The position numbers and the translations under genes were made by a program. The notes under the pieces are model-generated. The model worked only from the letters and a program-made list of their open reading frames with translations. It had not been told where the DNA came from and searched no databases. A stretch of DNA of 39,061 nucleotides from Pelagophyceae sp. CCMP2097 (lineage: Eukaryota > Sar > Pelagophyceae): NCBI GenBank assembly GCA_026770575.1, contig MU657341.1, forward strand, positions 1-39,061, given 5' to 3'. The stretch's first letter is position 1, and every line of letters starts with the position of its first letter. Shown here one piece after another: positions 1 to 12,162 of this stretch.

Positions 1-119
1 CCGCATCGGGCGCCGTCGAATCGTCCGGCCTGAGGCTCGAAGGCCGAAAAAGTCCGATTCGGGGTCCCTACTTCCGAGTGTCCAAATCGTCGTGGATTTC
101 GCACGCGGCTTTTTCGAGC
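1..119. repeat. Left copy of a window-flanking direct repeat
   Basis: Bases 28-119 match 38971-39061 in the same orientation, sharing cggcctgaggctcga, ggtccctacttccgagtg and cgcacgcggc with scattered substitutions. A shorter motif, gcgccgtcga, occurs near position 10 and again near position 170, so this could be the edge of a degenerate tandem array with a period near 160 bp. No coding potential is evident. Whether it is a satellite, an LTR-like end or a segmental repeat cannot be decided from this window. Confidence 0.6.
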
Positions 120-223
120 AGCAGCCTCCACGTCCATCTCGGCCTTTGCGTCGACCGCGGCCCGCGTCGGGCGCCGTCGATCTGTATTTATATATGGAAA
201 CCCAGCGCCACGGGCAAACGCGT

Positions 224-2369
224 TCATACCTCTTCGACAGAATATTTTGAATCGACCCGCCTTCCACGCATTACGGTTCGTTGGGTTCGCGACTGTACAA
301 AGCGCTTGATTGTAGGCGGTGCGCCATTATTTCCAAAATGCACTTCGTGGTTCTTCCTATGTACGAGAGAGGGAGAATTACTCCAGTGAATCAGTCGTTC
401 AAGGGACGGCGTCGGATCCCACGTCAAATTGCGGCAGTCCGTGACTCGACTCGCCGCCACGTACGAAAGACCGACCGCAAACTCCCTAGGGCCAATGTTC
501 AAATTAACATTGGTTAAACTCAATCCTTGTGACTTGTGAACGCTGAGCGCCCCAGCCAGGGCAACGTGCAAGTGCATACGCGTGCAATACTTTCCGTCAA
601 ATTTGTACGTTTCAGTAGAGAGATCAACTCGAACGACACGCGGAACACCTTTCAAAATAGAACGACCGTAATACTCACCCTCTTCTTATTGAACCAACAG
701 GCAATGCGGGAGCGAGTCGGCAGGGCCCTGGCCCTTTTTATAAACAATGTGCAGAAGAGTCCCGACAGATCCATTGACGATGCCAAGTGAGAGAGCCTGG
801 TTACGGCCAACAAACATGACTCGACAACCCTCTGCAAGAAACACGCGCCTGGGGTATCCCACAGCACTTCCTTTCGTCCGCATGGGCATCCTTCGATGAT
901 CCGGTGTGTACGGCTCTGCAAACGACAATGGGCATGTCCGTCCGCTCACCAAATGACTTTATGTACTTGACATTTTTTTCGGCGACATCATCACGTCGCG
1001 CACAAAGGTTCCAGCACTTCGCCTCTGGGCTTCGCACGCGCGGCATGCTCTCGGGGGTGTGCTTTTTCATAAATTCCCAGTCGATTTGGCCGAGGGTGCC
1101 TTCAATCGTATTGTGGAGCAGCTTGTCAAAAACTCCTTGGCCTCGACGCTCTGTCCGGTGCGGCGCTTCTGATCCCGTAAGATGATCACTTGCGACATCG
1201 AATTCACGAAATTCCATAGTTTAGCACCATACTTCGCCTCCCTCGACAATCTCGACATCTGATGTTTACTAAAAAATTCGTTGCAGTACAACCGTTGATC
1301 CTTAACCGGCGGCAGTTGGGCATGGTGACCAAAGAAACAAGGGACTTGCCTCCAGAGGGTTCTTCGGACCTCCAGATTTTGGTGAGCTGAGACGCAATCT
1401 CTTCCAAGCCTTTGGTGCCCATGGTACCATACTCGCCAATGAAGTAGTATTCAACTACAGCGTGCTCCTCCTGGAGGCGATGGAGGGCATCGCTCTCAGT
1501 AACCTCGTCGTCGTTGCGCGTATCTGCGAAAGCTATATCGTCGCCATCACCTTCTCCGTCAGCGCTGATTTTTAATCCAAAAGTGGAATGGTTCGTAGCA
1601 CCGCCGCAACCTTTGGCCGCAACGCCACTCTGGGCACTGATCTTGACAACACTCGCAGTTTTGACGCCGCACTTCTCTTTGATGATTCGAACAAAGCCCT
1701 TGAGCACGAAACTTTTAACAGTCCCAGCGAGGCCGTACACATACAGATAAAGCGGGGGAGGCTTAGGCCCAAAGCCACTACGGAACGATCGAACTGCCAC
1801 GTAGTGCTCTACAAGGATGTCGATAGCCAGTATCTGCAACGAAGACACCGTCTCTAAATCAATGGGCCTAGGAACCGGCTTGCTCGCGACGAACCCGGCA
1901 TTCTTAAAGGCAGCAGCCTCGTTTGTGATTCGGTTGCCATGGGCCAGAATGCGCAGGTGCTCTTCTTCGTCAAACTTGAAAAAAGATTCGCATGGTAATC
2001 ATAATCGGGGTGCGATTGGAGTCCAACGCGCAAAGATGCGTCGTCGCTTGAGCTCTTCGAATTAAAATGCATCCAGCCGGCAGGATCGACGTCGTCCTGT
2101 TCATCTGGAACCACTCTGTTATCAGACTCATCATCGTCATAAACTTCATCTTCGTCGAGTACAATGTCGCGATGCGCAGGATGGTCGGCGTTGACAGTCC
2201 CGAAATAAAGATAATAAGCTGCAATAGGATCGTCATCGTAGAGCAGTAAGTACGTATCATACGCGGCACTGTCATCAAAAGCTTTAAAACGACGCAACTG
2301 TTGGAGACAATAGGTAGCGTGCCCGCGGGAGCTCGGACGGGCCATGGTGCTGGGAAACCGAGGGTGCAC
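224..2369 (-). pseudogene. Helitron PIF1-like helicase domain, frameshifted
   Basis: This is the C-terminal, superfamily 1 helicase half of a Helitron Rep/Hel protein, spread over several frames. Reading down the minus strand, a linker (about 2369-1854) is followed by a Walker A-like motif GLAGTVKS, where PIF1 proteins normally have GTGKS. Next come a motif Ia-like GVAAKGCGGATNHSTF and a degraded Walker B (FIGEYGTM, where IDEISM is usual). A frame change near 1290 precedes a QLPPVKDQ-like motif III, another lies near 950, and then an RVMFVGRNQALSLGIVNGS segment. The end is the PIF1 motif V/VI region LSVHKSQGLSL followed by GLSYVAASRV at 500-560. Such helicases unwind DNA during rolling-circle transposition. 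At least four frame changes and two altered nucleotide-binding motifs indicate a dead copy. A host PIF1 gene is unlikely because the Rep part lies directly upstream on the same strand. Confidence 0.88.
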
Positions 2370-2489
2370 GACGGCAACGCGAGTAGGAAACAGGACCCCG
2401 TCGTAAACCTCGGCGCAATACCGGGCGGCTTCCGAGTCCTTGTCAGCTTCAGCAGGTCTCCCTCGTTTGGCCCTAACGTCGAAAGCGAC

Positions 2490-3095
2490 TTAATAACTTT
2501 CGCACGAGCATGCCAAGAGAATGCTGCGCAGCTTTATCCTGATCACATTTGCTTCACTTTGGGCTATCGTGCGGAGGGCACCGGCTTGCTGGGTCTTTGC
2601 TTTCTTCTGGGAATCGACAGAGGATTGAACTTTCGCAGTCTCGGCGTCAAAAATGTCCATCCTCATGAGGTAGAGCTCCCACTCTGTTTTCTTTAGTAAG
2701 AGAGCCCCGGCAGCATGAAAGAGCCCAGTTTTCACATTTTGCACGGGAGGCGCGTCGTCGCCCTTCTCAAATTCTACGCCAGCCATCGCCCCGAGTGTGC
2801 TATGTCTAGACGCGAAGCTGCTCTCAACGCTCTTCAGACCTGTGGCCAAGGCCGCGCACTCCTGGGCAGAATAATCTCGATCCAAAATGGAACAAATAGT
2901 AGCTTGCATAAGAGCAGGCATATTCCGGACCGGATCACTCGTACTCGCTTTATACGACAAGGTGCCGTCGGACATCTGACTCCTCGTCTCACGCTTAGTG
3001 GCGTATCCAACAGCCTTTGATGCATACTGCACTAGCTCGATAACGTCAATAACGGGCTTCTTGTCCGTATTCGAGCGATGGAAGAGCTGATCCAA
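2490..3095 (-). pseudogene. Helitron Rep C-terminal segment (Y2 tyrosine region)
   Basis: This 201-codon open stretch continues the Rep protein after a frame change at about 3100. Near its residues 18-37 it has ELVQYASKAVGYATKRE, which fits the two-tyrosine region of Helitron HUH nucleases, where paired tyrosines nick and join single-stranded DNA. Downstream, RDYSAQECAALATGLKSVES resembles the conserved RD-saqE segment found between Rep and helicase in Helitron proteins. The helicase part follows after another frame change near 2400. The segment is too short to stand alone and should be read as part of one broken Rep/Hel gene covering 224-5764. The tyrosine assignment rests on motif resemblance only. 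Confidence 0.75.
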
Positions 3096-3109
3096 GGGAC
3101 CCGCCGAGT

Positions 3110-5764
3110 TTATACGGGGGTCATCTTAGGGACCAGGATAGTAGTACCACTGGAAAAGACCTTTGCATGGCACAGCGAAGAAGTGCGGGCCGAGAAAACA
3201 TCTGTGTCAGGCTCGGATCGAACGGCGAGCTTTTCTTCAAAACGACAGTATTGCGTCTTCTTCACCTTATCGACGCGAAGAAATCCACTATCGCACAGCG
3301 TGTGCCTCATTGCTTTTGCCGAAATCTCGTTGTAGTCTGTATGAATCCGCTTTAAAAGTGCCAGGTCCGGAACAAAATCTAAAGGCGGGACACCGGCCGC
3401 AGAGACGAGCAACCCGGGCGGAAAGAAGCAGTGCAGAGGATTCTTGTCGCAGGGGTACACGTCCCATTCGACGCGGGTCGGACGCCGAGCGGCAGTATCC
3501 CACAAGGTGTTCGTTGAATCGATGTGGGTAGAATACCAAAGCACGCACTTGGAGGCAATAGCGGATTCTCGGGCTTTAGCCGTCATGACTGCCGCGAGGT
3601 CCTCGTTAGACAATGAGGGGTGGTTCGAATCATCGGAATTTACAGAAGCGACATCACAATCATCGGGCGAGGAGGCGCGCTCATCCTTGACTTCGTCCAG
3701 AATACGACGAAGGCACGGGAGATTCTGTGCTTCAGACCGCTCGCCAACGTCGAGCCAACGGGAACCGTGTGCGTGAATCGAATTACGCCACTGATGCTCG
3801 TACCTCGCCCACCACTCGCAGGGCTTTAAATTGTACATCTTGGGTTGGATAGTCTCGCGAAATATCTTCTGCTTCTCGTGGAAGAACCAAACCGCAATGT
3901 GATGATACTCGGCGAGATTTGCGCAACGGCGTTTATACGCGGCGCCTGCAGTAATGCCTTGTAAAAATGGGTCACGCGAATCGCCGAGCCCGGCCCAATT
4001 AACGATGATTTTGTGAAGGACGGGGCAGTGAGCATCGGCAAAGCTCTGCGTGTCGAAAAAGGTCGCGGGGCGAAGCTGTTCGAACGCGCATTCGAGCTCC
4101 ACTTTCCTCTGGTGCCAAAACTGCGGGAAATTAAGAATTTTGCCAGTCCAGCGTGAAGTATCTTTCTCCAATTCGGCCTTTTCCTTGGGCGGCAGCGAGT
4201 CAATATTCTCGGCGCAATTTAGGCCACCTAACTTCGCCGACTTCTTAGCAAATGCCAGGCCGACGCCGAGGGCTTTTGCGCGCATGACAACATTAGCAGC
4301 ATGGCCTTGGAAGATATGATCCCGGGCCGCGAAAATGCTCGACTCATTCGTAATCCACTTAAGCCACAAGTCGAAGCCAATGGGCTTCAACCTCTTAGTA
4401 TTCGGGTCGCTCATGCCAAAATGGAATATGTGCGGGTGACAGAAAGCGAAAATCTCTTCCTTTTCGCTCACGATTTTATCTCCCTTGCCTATTTCAAAAT
4501 CATCATCCTTGACGACGGGAAAGAGACCCTTCAGCTCGGACATGCGATACAAACCGACCGCCTCCGTCGGGCAAAATCCACCAGGAATGTACGAGTTGCC
4601 CAGCTTCATGATATCCTTGTTTGTCTTCAAAGACTCGAATTCACGGCACAGCATCGCAGCTAAATGCGTGACCTCTCGTTGCATTTTCAACTCCAACGAT
4701 TCGTTTGTTTCGACCGCAGGATCGTCGACGTCGACTTCCATGTCATGCGCGGGCGCAATGCCCCTTTGAACGAGGAACTCAGTGAGCCGAGTTAGGGGCA
4801 TCGAGTCGACAATGGCCTCGCCCTGCGCATGGCCAATTATCAAGGCGACGAGACCGGGGATTTGAACCGCAACATCAAATTCCTTCTCGAGATTTAGTAA
4901 GGCCGCAGAGGCCAAGGGCCCTTTGCTATCCTGAAGCCAGGCGCGGAGGACGTGGAATGTCACGCATAACTTCGTGGGGTCGTCTTCCTCGTAAAGATCT
5001 TCAATGAAGACGGGCAGACCAGGAGGCAGAGCACCGTCTACGGCATCGGGCATGTCTTCAACCGGAGCGCCGTTATAACGAAATTGGTGACTGTCGGTCT
5101 TTAAGAACCGACACAAAAATTGGCCAGAGTCGCGCACATACACCTTGCGGGCTTTGGCGTCGTCAGAGGCTTCTGCGTCGTATCCTTCCCGCTTGATTAT
5201 CATCATGCCACAGTCGCCCCACGAGCGCGGAAGCTCGTCCACCAGGCTTCCGTCACTTGCCGTCGAATCGATGTCGCAAACGTGACCGCGATAACCGAAC
5301 TGACCACCAGGAAGTCGGTAGTAGCTCAAGCAAGGGATCGCGAGACGAAGCACGGCAATCTCAATAGGACGCAGGCTGCGAAAAAGCAACGTAGCCCTGG
5401 CAATGGAATTCAGCCGCGTCGCCGTCTGGTTTGACAATTCCCCAGCAGGAGTGTCATACGGCATGAGCTGCAGCTTGTTCGCAGACGAAAACATAGTGAC
5501 TGAGCCTGGATTCTGCTTCTCGACGCCGCAGCTGACGCAATGCTGTGGGGATCTTGAATGCATTTCAAGACCAGGGTGGCGTTGGCGGCATTGAGAGGAG
5601 TGCTTGACCTCGATGTGCATGTGCTGAGCGTGCGCGGCGTGCAAGGTCCACAGTTGATCGACCTTAGTGTCCACATGAGAGTCTTCGGGATTGCCCGAAT
5701 TCCACGGCACTCTACCAAATGGGGTATCATGTATAAAGGCGGCGAGAGGATCAAAAATAGACAC
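3110..5764 (-). pseudogene. Helitron Rep N-terminal region (DUF6570 and Helitron-like domain)
   Basis: This open stretch of 884 codons is the best-preserved part of the Helitron. Residues about 120-165 contain SIARATLLFRSLRPIEIAVL and LPGGQFGYRGHV, the pattern of the DUF6570-type domain that commonly precedes Helitron Rep. A Helitron-like replicase region follows from about residue 560. It includes RNSIHAHG near residue 663, matching the HxH of the HUH endonuclease where most members have RGxxHxH. A CRF motif lies near residue 850, as in the cysteine-rich part of this domain. The first methionine is only the first in frame. The reading frame continues upstream to the junction with the TIR of the viral element at about 5755, so the true N-terminus is probably displaced to 25.7-26.9 kb. 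It belongs to the same gene as 224-3095. Confidence 0.85.
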
Positions 5765-6580
5765 TCTTTTTACCTTTTCAAAATGACAAACGACATCGGC
5801 TTCGCCTCATCACGTTTATCATTTTGAAAAAGTTTAATTACAAGAGCGCGCCGGAGGCACACGGAGGACCCGAAGGATACAGCCAAATCCCATTGCAATG
5901 CCAACGTAAATAATTAAAATTATTTAAACTAGTCGCCGAATTTTGCGGCCGACCAGGTTTGAACCTGCGACCACCTTCTTCTTCTATTATGATTCCAATG
6001 ATTCCCAGTTTTAACGATCGCATTAACCACCAATCGCTGAATCGACCGAGTTGCTACCCTTTCCTGCCCAAGTGTGGAACCTCACGGATTTAACCGTATG
6101 CGGACAGAAGTACAGAAGGGCGAACAAACAAAATTGCCCATGGCATTCCTTCAATCAAAGGACCCGAAGGGCCCTTGCCGTAAACTGACGTTGATTAAAC
6201 GGCAAGGACCCTTCGGGCCCTTAAAAAGTGCCCTTCGACGTTTTAAAAACCTTTTTTTTTTTTTAAACAAAATCAATTTTCAAGATAAAAAAAATTAAAT
6301 TAAATATAAGAAATAACGTGAAATTAAAAAGTAAATTTTCAAGATTAAAAAAAATTAAATCAAAAAAAAAACGTGAAATTAAAAATAATTGAATAAAATC
6401 AAAATAAAATAAAATCAATTTTAAGATTCGAAAAAAAGATAAAATTAAATATGAAAAAGGGGAAATTAAAAAAGATCCGAGGAAGGTGGTGAGAGGGGTC
6501 TCACCTAAAAATTCCCCAAATCTCTGTGTGAGAAAGGGAAAATCTTTTTGGGATTTTGAGGTCTTGATAAAACCTTTAAA
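5755..6580. repeat. Left terminal inverted repeat of the viral element
   Basis: A perfect 38-bp inverted match links 5775-5812 with 25550-25587 (core acgacatcggcttcgcctca). Further blocks are shared in inverted order. The A/T-rich stretch with aataacgtgaaattaa repeats is at 6280-6470, and the block 6471-6580 (gatccgaggaaggtggt, then ctctgtgtgagaaag, then ttgataaaacctt) matches 25091-25217. Relative to the right arm, the left arm carries about 390 extra bases (roughly 5837-6230), including the hairpin at 6158-6222. Confidence 0.88.
6158..6222. repeat. 24-bp-arm hairpin inside the left TIR insert
   Basis: Arms 6158-6181 and 6199-6222 are reverse complements with two mismatches in 24, around a 17-base loop. 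Each arm contains a further short palindrome close to gaagggcccttc. It lies in the roughly 390-bp stretch that the right TIR lacks, so it may mark a small foldback element inserted into the TIR. Confidence 0.8.
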
Positions 6581-7279
6581 TAACGTTGTGTACCATTTTG
6601 ATAAACACTTTTTTCTTCTTCAAAAACGTGATGCGTCAAATGGCCAAATTAATAGATTATATAAAGATACAAAATGAGCGAAATGAAACCCATTTTTGAA
6701 CGGAAGGAACGAAAAACAAAGAACGACCGGTTGAATTTTAAATGAAGAATTGCGATGGGAGTTTCGTTGGAAAATAAAATTATAAGTCCCATATAGACAA
6801 GATATGTTAAGACAATCCTATTAAACCCCGTCAACTGACATATTACAACCTAAAAAGACGTAATACGGTGACAAATGGCTCGCGCGCTTCTTAATATAAT
6901 ATCTTGATATTGAAACAAGGATTCTATTCAAAATGAAAAAACCTTAGTATAAAAAGTTAATTTTTAATAAGAATTTGTCCCAAAGAAATCAAAAAAATAG
7001 CCAAATATAAACTATTTCTTCTACCTTCTCATAGATCATTGGAATATCCACGTGCTTGTTAAAAAAATACCATCGATATTCCTTTCTTTATCTTTCGGTT
7101 TAAAAAACACGAAGCATTTTCTTATTTTTTATAATAAAACTTAACATATCAAAAAGGTAAAAAAAAAAAAAAAAAAAGTTTTTTTTCCTTCTTCATGACG
7201 ATTATCAAGCCCTGGAGGTGGATTGATAATAATAAATCTCTCAGCGTTAATACAAAAATAAAAATAAAAATATTCAAAC
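6581..7279. other. AT-rich viral DNA without a recognisable gene
   Basis: This stretch lies just inside the left TIR. It is very A/T-rich, with a long poly-A run near 7157-7177 followed by T runs. Short open stretches exist on both strands, but none carries a recognisable motif or codon pattern. It may have held a gene that has decayed, or it may be the intergenic end of the virus. Confidence 0.5.
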
Positions 7280-7736
7280 CTACATATTTACGACGATACT
7301 AAAGTCCATTCTGGTATCATAATTATTTTTTTCCGTTTCATCATCTGAGAATGATGGAGCCTTTCCTTCAGTTGAAACGTTTTGATTTTGCCTATGATCG
7401 AGGAGATTGTTTTGAGGTGTTGAATGAACCTGATAATCGAGAGCATTATTTTTTTTTAATAAAATAAAATCTTTGTCGAGATGCGCCTTCCACCGTTTCT
7501 CGATCATTCCAAGTAATATTTATATTTGCATAATCATGAGGTATAAAAATCATTGTATTATTGGAGTCACGAGATACAAACCATTTCCCTGTATCAATAA
7601 TATCAATTATTTTTCTCTTAGAAATTATAATATTGGGCACATTTTCTTGATCACCATTGAAATATTGAAAAATCTGTATCGAAAAACAAATTAAAAGCTC
7701 AAATTGATGAAGTATCTTTACGGAATTCAATACCAT
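7280..7736 (-). pseudogene. Unrecognised viral ORF remnant
   Basis: Two minus-strand open stretches (7736-7446 and 7507-7280) overlap in different frames and probably form one gene broken near 7500. The first includes TGKWFVSRDSNNTMIFIPHD and NINITWND. The second includes REKRWKAHLDKDFILLKKN-like charged sequence and ends with DTRMDFSIVVNM before a stop. I do not recognise the family. It lies downstream of the fibre gene on the same strand, so a structural or accessory virion protein is possible, but nothing shows this. Confidence 0.4.
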
Positions 7737-7899
7737 TATGATACGCTTTCATAGATGATGATTTCGAAACAGTTAAAATCATATATCCAATCATTTTAAA
7801 GGCGTATGAATCCCATAGAATTTTTATAAAAGGGTACTTCCAAAAAAAATTATTCCCACAATGCAGCCTATTTCCTCTATTATTTTATCTCGAGGCTGT

Positions 7900-10841
7900 G
7901 TTTCAAAGAGCATTTACACTTAGAGTAGGACTATCAGCATCGTAACGTATTCCACTGGTTGATGAAGATACGGCTCGTTCTTATTCATTTTTATCCTAAA
8001 AGAAGTAACCCTTTTTTCTTATAATATATTATCTACCGTATTTTTATCATAATATCGTTCGTCCAGTTGTACGTTATTTAATATCTCCTCTTTCAGGGTT
8101 TAAATATTCTTTAAGAAATCAAATCCTCTTGATACTTAAAATGTTTCTGAATTTTTTGTTAATTTTTTATCAATCACAGTCTTATTAAGAATAATTTGTT
8201 GATTTTCCAATGAAATTTTACTATTAAAATCCCCATTGTTTTTTATTAAATCTGTGTTAGATCCAAAGAGTCCACGTCCATTTGAAAATTAGGTGTCATG
8301 TTGAAAGCGAGTATTGATTTCTGTTTTATTAAAATATAAATTAGCTTTTGATTTTTTATCGAAAATATTAGATTCGATGGAAACTGTGTTATCAATTGTT
8401 TTAATAATCCCACTTCCAAATAAATAATTCGGTATACTTATCAATTTATCGTCGGCAGTTACTTTGCAATAATAAAAAAAATCCAGAATTTCTGTCATAG
8501 TTGAGATGTTAATATTTACTGTAAAACTGTTAGTACTTGCATCTTATGTCATGCCTCTCCCTGATAAACATTTTGTGTCCTTTGCTGAAATGATGTTATC
8601 AACGATTTGAATATTTTCACCAGCGGTATTTTAAGTATTTGTAGCGTTCCTACCTGGTTCACCTTGACCACCTTGAGTCTTTGTTTCTCCAGGCACTCCC
8701 TGCGTGCCCAGGGCCCCAGACACGGTTCCTTCGCAAGTCACATCACCATAAGTGACTTCTTTATTAGCTGGATTATAATATAAAACAGACATTGCTTGAG
8801 CACCTCGGATATTTGAGATAAATACGGCATTATTTTTATCTGCTGATATATTATCTCACACTAACAATGTTTTGTAATACTCAGATACTGAATTATTTTC
8901 TAAAACGAAAGAAACTTTATTTTTACGAGAAATAATTACTCCCGATACATTTAGATGGACCTCGTCCTGGATTTACTTTATTACCTGCTATCGATTGAAA
9001 ACCAATAGCAATTAAATCGTTCAGCCATGTTTCACTTCCTTCTCCAATAGTGGCGCAATTTCGAAACGACTCTGTATCAGCACCAATTTTTATAGACCCC
9101 CCACGGGCTATCCCTCTCGCCCCAAGTAGAACTGTTTCAAGATTCGCAAGAGACGTTGTTTGAAACATTTCTTTCGTTAATTCATTTTAATACAATGCCC
9201 TATGTGAGGAATTAGTTTATTTGAATCTCAGATTATCAACGCACGTAGCATTTGCTTTGTCGGGAATTATGTTCGTTCCAATGATATTACAATTAGGGAG
9301 TTTTGATGAATTTCCATATCCGAGAATATTGTTATTTAGGGCCAATTCTGTAATAAAAGACAATCCCTCGACCACTATACTATTTTCTGAAAGCACGGTC
9401 GAACTATGCCCCATCGCCATAGGATTGATGACACTTTTCGAATTTTTGCCCATTGAAATGGAATTCAGTTGAGACGAAGAATTTACACCGAGATATCGAG
9501 TCGACTGCCCCAATGGCATTGAGCCCGAGAACGACGTTAGTTATTGTTTCAAACTTGGGACTCTTGTGACTTCAAAAGTGTCGGAATTATATTTTAAAAA
9601 TTGCGGATTGTCCGATGAATCGATGGTGTTGATAAATAGAGAGGCGGGCTTTGAAACATTCATTTTTTTCAAACGCGACTGATCCTCTGCCAGTATTCAC
9701 GACTTCCGTACCAATAGATGTTCCAAGGGTTTGCGCCGCCGTGGTTTGTAGCCCAATTGAGATTAACCTGGTTGAAGTAGGATCTGCGTTTATTCCCGCC
9801 TGATATCCCAGTGAAACGCTTAATTTATGCACGGCAGCACCCTCACCTACAGCGATCCCCCGGTCTTTTGCGGAAGAAACGATGCCTATAGAAATTGACC
9901 CAACTCCACTTTATGAATTCCGTCCAATATTAATAATGTCAGAGTCCTGAAGATCACTTCTTAAAGTGAATAAAGGCAATTGGTTATTTTATATATTATC
10001 TGTTTCCAGAGTGATTTTATCTCTTAAATCATTTAAATCACCAACTACTCGAATTGCCTCCGTGTTGGTATTATTTTCTACTATATTTATAGATGTCTGA
10101 ACCAGATAAAACTTATCTTTTAATTTCTTATCAATGACAATCATAACATTAACTTGTTGTTGTCCTTATGATCAACTTGAATGATTACTCCATCAAGTTT
10201 ACCGTCAACAACTTGAATGATATCATTTTTTTGTAAGTTTCATTTGTTTCATTCCGGTTTGAAAATAATTGCGGGTTTAATGATATTCCTGAAACAGTGG
10301 AAAGGGGATAATCTGAGAATAAAAACTCGTTACTGAAATTTACAGTATGAGAATTGAAACCAGCATTATTATTGGAACGAAGTCCTCCATTAATTTTTTT
10401 GAATCCCACACAATCCCTTTGATGTAAATAGATCTGTTTCAAAAAAATAATTAATACCTGATGAGGGACGATTCGCCATGGTGGCTATTTCAATACGTAT
10501 GAGTTGAGATGATGTGGCTAATTTTAATTTAGTAACATTGATTTCTTTTGGGGTTAAAAATAGGACCAATTTCGTCTTTGCTAATGAATGACTCGTTCAA
10601 TGAAACAACATTATCTACAATTTCTATTTCTCTCCCAGAATTAAATAAAACAGTTACAATATTTCTTATTTTTTTTATCTATTTCATTATTTATTTCTGT
10701 TTTTGTGAATGTGTCTAGATTTTCTAATATATTTGTAATAACGTTATCCTCGATTCTTATACCTAATCCGGCGGTGTATTCCAAAATTTCGGGAGCACTT
10801 GCCACAAGTCGGATAACGCTTTTGTTTGACTGTGTCGACAT
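7900..10841 (-). pseudogene. Viral fibre protein with tail-fibre, YadA-head-like and collagen-like parts
   Basis: The gene starts with MSTQSNKSVIRLVASAPEI at 10841, 36 bases after the MCP stop. It then runs down the minus strand through many stops and frame changes. Four copies of a tail-fibre-like motif are visible: GLGIRIEDNVITN, GREIEIVDNVVS, GENIQIVDNIISA and GIIKTIDNTVSIES, each followed by stalk-like sequence such as FTKTEIN. Between 9830 and 8920 there are repeats like those of trimeric autotransporter (YadA) heads, for example RLISIGLQTTAAQTLGTSIG and NNNILGYGNSSKLPNCNIIG, ending in ATCVDNLRFK. At 8640-8720 a collagen-like run GVPGETKTQGGQGEPG follows MSVLYYNPANKEVTYGD. Such proteins form trimeric fibres used for host attachment. 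Large DNA viruses and virophages carry similar mosaics. The copy is dead. The lower boundary is approximate and rests on a LDERYYDKNTVDNIL segment near 8040. Confidence 0.72.
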
Positions 10842-10876
10842 ATATAATATAATTTTTGTTTTATTTTAAAATAAAA

Positions 10877-12019
10877 TTACATAACAACACTCCAGAGTGC
10901 TTGCGGACAGGTCATATTAAGTACGAGTGCCTGCCGATATGTGGACAACACATGTAATTGAACGGCTTTTACGGCTCCGTCGCTGAATGACATAACCAAT
11001 CCTGTTGTTGTCGCGAGCGTTGAAATTCCGGAACAAATATGCGCGGTGCCTTTCACACTACACACGTTCAAACGCGCTTCAAACGTAGGTTTTATCCCTT
11101 TAGACATATCATAAACATCTTGTGAGAATTTCTCGCGATTCACGCCAAGGGGCAGATCATGGGTTCCCATGATACCTGATGCGATCATTGACATAGCCTG
11201 ACAATCTGATTCTGAAGCCGGAACTTCCCGAAGTGCCTGAACGAGAACCCCCCCGACCAGTACGCCGTATTTTTTTTAAGATAGTTTACACGAAAATTGT
11301 ATTAATATCATTGGTGATTGGGTCAAGATGCGCTGTACTTGGAGTGAGAATAATGCATACTTCCTCCAGACTCCTGACCCCGAGGCCCAAATTGATCGAG
11401 TGATTTGAACCAGGGTTCGCTGGAATTTGTTACTGATCATAAATGTAGTTGGTACAATCGATATTATATTTACCCACCATACCCGACATAATAGAGTCAG
11501 CGTCCTCTTTTGGAGGTTGGAGCATACTTAACACCAATTCAACTTCGTCAATTACTAAGCTTTTCTTCGATAATCCAGTGTTTGAATTTGTATTAAATAG
11601 CCCTGATTGAGTAAAATCACCAATAGTATAAGCGACGTCAATATCGGATACCGAAAAGAGAGGTAAATGAATGCCGGCGCTGAAACATGAGGCATGTTTG
11701 CTGATTTCGTCACATAGGACAATTGACTGACCCGGTAAAAGGGTAAGCCCGCGGCCACCTTGATCTTCTTGCGGCAATAGGAGTCGAGGATCTTGAACTG
11801 ATGGGAGATCATCTGGCTGAGCGCCGTTCATAGGAGCAAATGCAGATGTAAAAGCCCGTGTTCTTTTTACTTGAGAGTTTCGCCATATACCGCAACCTTT
11901 ACGCGCTGACAAGGTGCTTCTTTGCTGGGAAACTTCTATATCAGTGTACATATCCGGATGGACTGAAAATATACTCATGATCACTATTCTTTGTGATCCG
12001 GATCTTTTGAAACGAGTTA
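10877..12019 (-). pseudogene. Major capsid protein, C-terminal part (double jelly-roll)
   Basis: This is the distal part of the MCP, separated from its first exon-like part (18379-18587) by the retrotransposon. After the insertion point the frame runs into SFQKIRITKNSDHEYIF. A frame change near 11945 then leads to IEVSQQRSTLSARKGCG, the usual region after the first strand of such capsid proteins. Further on, HLPLFSVSDIDVAYTIGDF and VIDEVELVLSMLQPP fit the junction of the two jelly rolls, where these proteins have a PL-di-ltl segment followed by a VEL(V/I)LE-PP-like strand. Stops at about 11432 and near 11280 break it again. The final segment ends in STYRQALVLNMTCPQALWSV, with the stop at 10877. 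Known double jelly-roll MCPs form the hexameric capsomers of PLVs, virophages and Polintons. Identification is by pattern only. Confidence 0.75.
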
Positions 12020-12150
12020 CGTAGTGCCCACAGTCAGAGTTGGGACTGTGTTAGGAACCTGAGAGGGTTAGAGTTCCCTCGGAAAAGGCAAGGGCTAGAG
12101 TTCCCTTGGCGGAAATGGAATCTCCGCAAGCAACGGCGGGATGCCGCGAT
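12020..12150 (-). repeat. Copia 3' LTR
   Basis: 131 bp, paired with 18248-18378 at about 92% identity by hand alignment (10 mismatches). An internal short repeat (agagttccct) occurs twice, about 29 bases apart, in both LTRs. Confidence 0.9.
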
Positions 12151-12151
12151 G

Positions 12152-12162
12152 CTCCCCCACTC
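12152..12162 (-). promoter_or_regulatory. Polypurine tract of the copia element
   Basis: Directly inside the 3' LTR the minus strand reads AGTGGGGGAGC, a purine run at the place where plus-strand DNA synthesis is primed in LTR retrotransposons. Assignment is by position and composition. Confidence 0.65.

Noticed and set aside
5945..6055. tRNA-like sequence on the minus strand (A-box-like ttcagcgattggtggttaat and T-arm caggttcaaacctgg)
   Set aside because: The T-loop is one base short and no acceptor stem pairs. Treated as a tRNA-derived fragment, not a gene.
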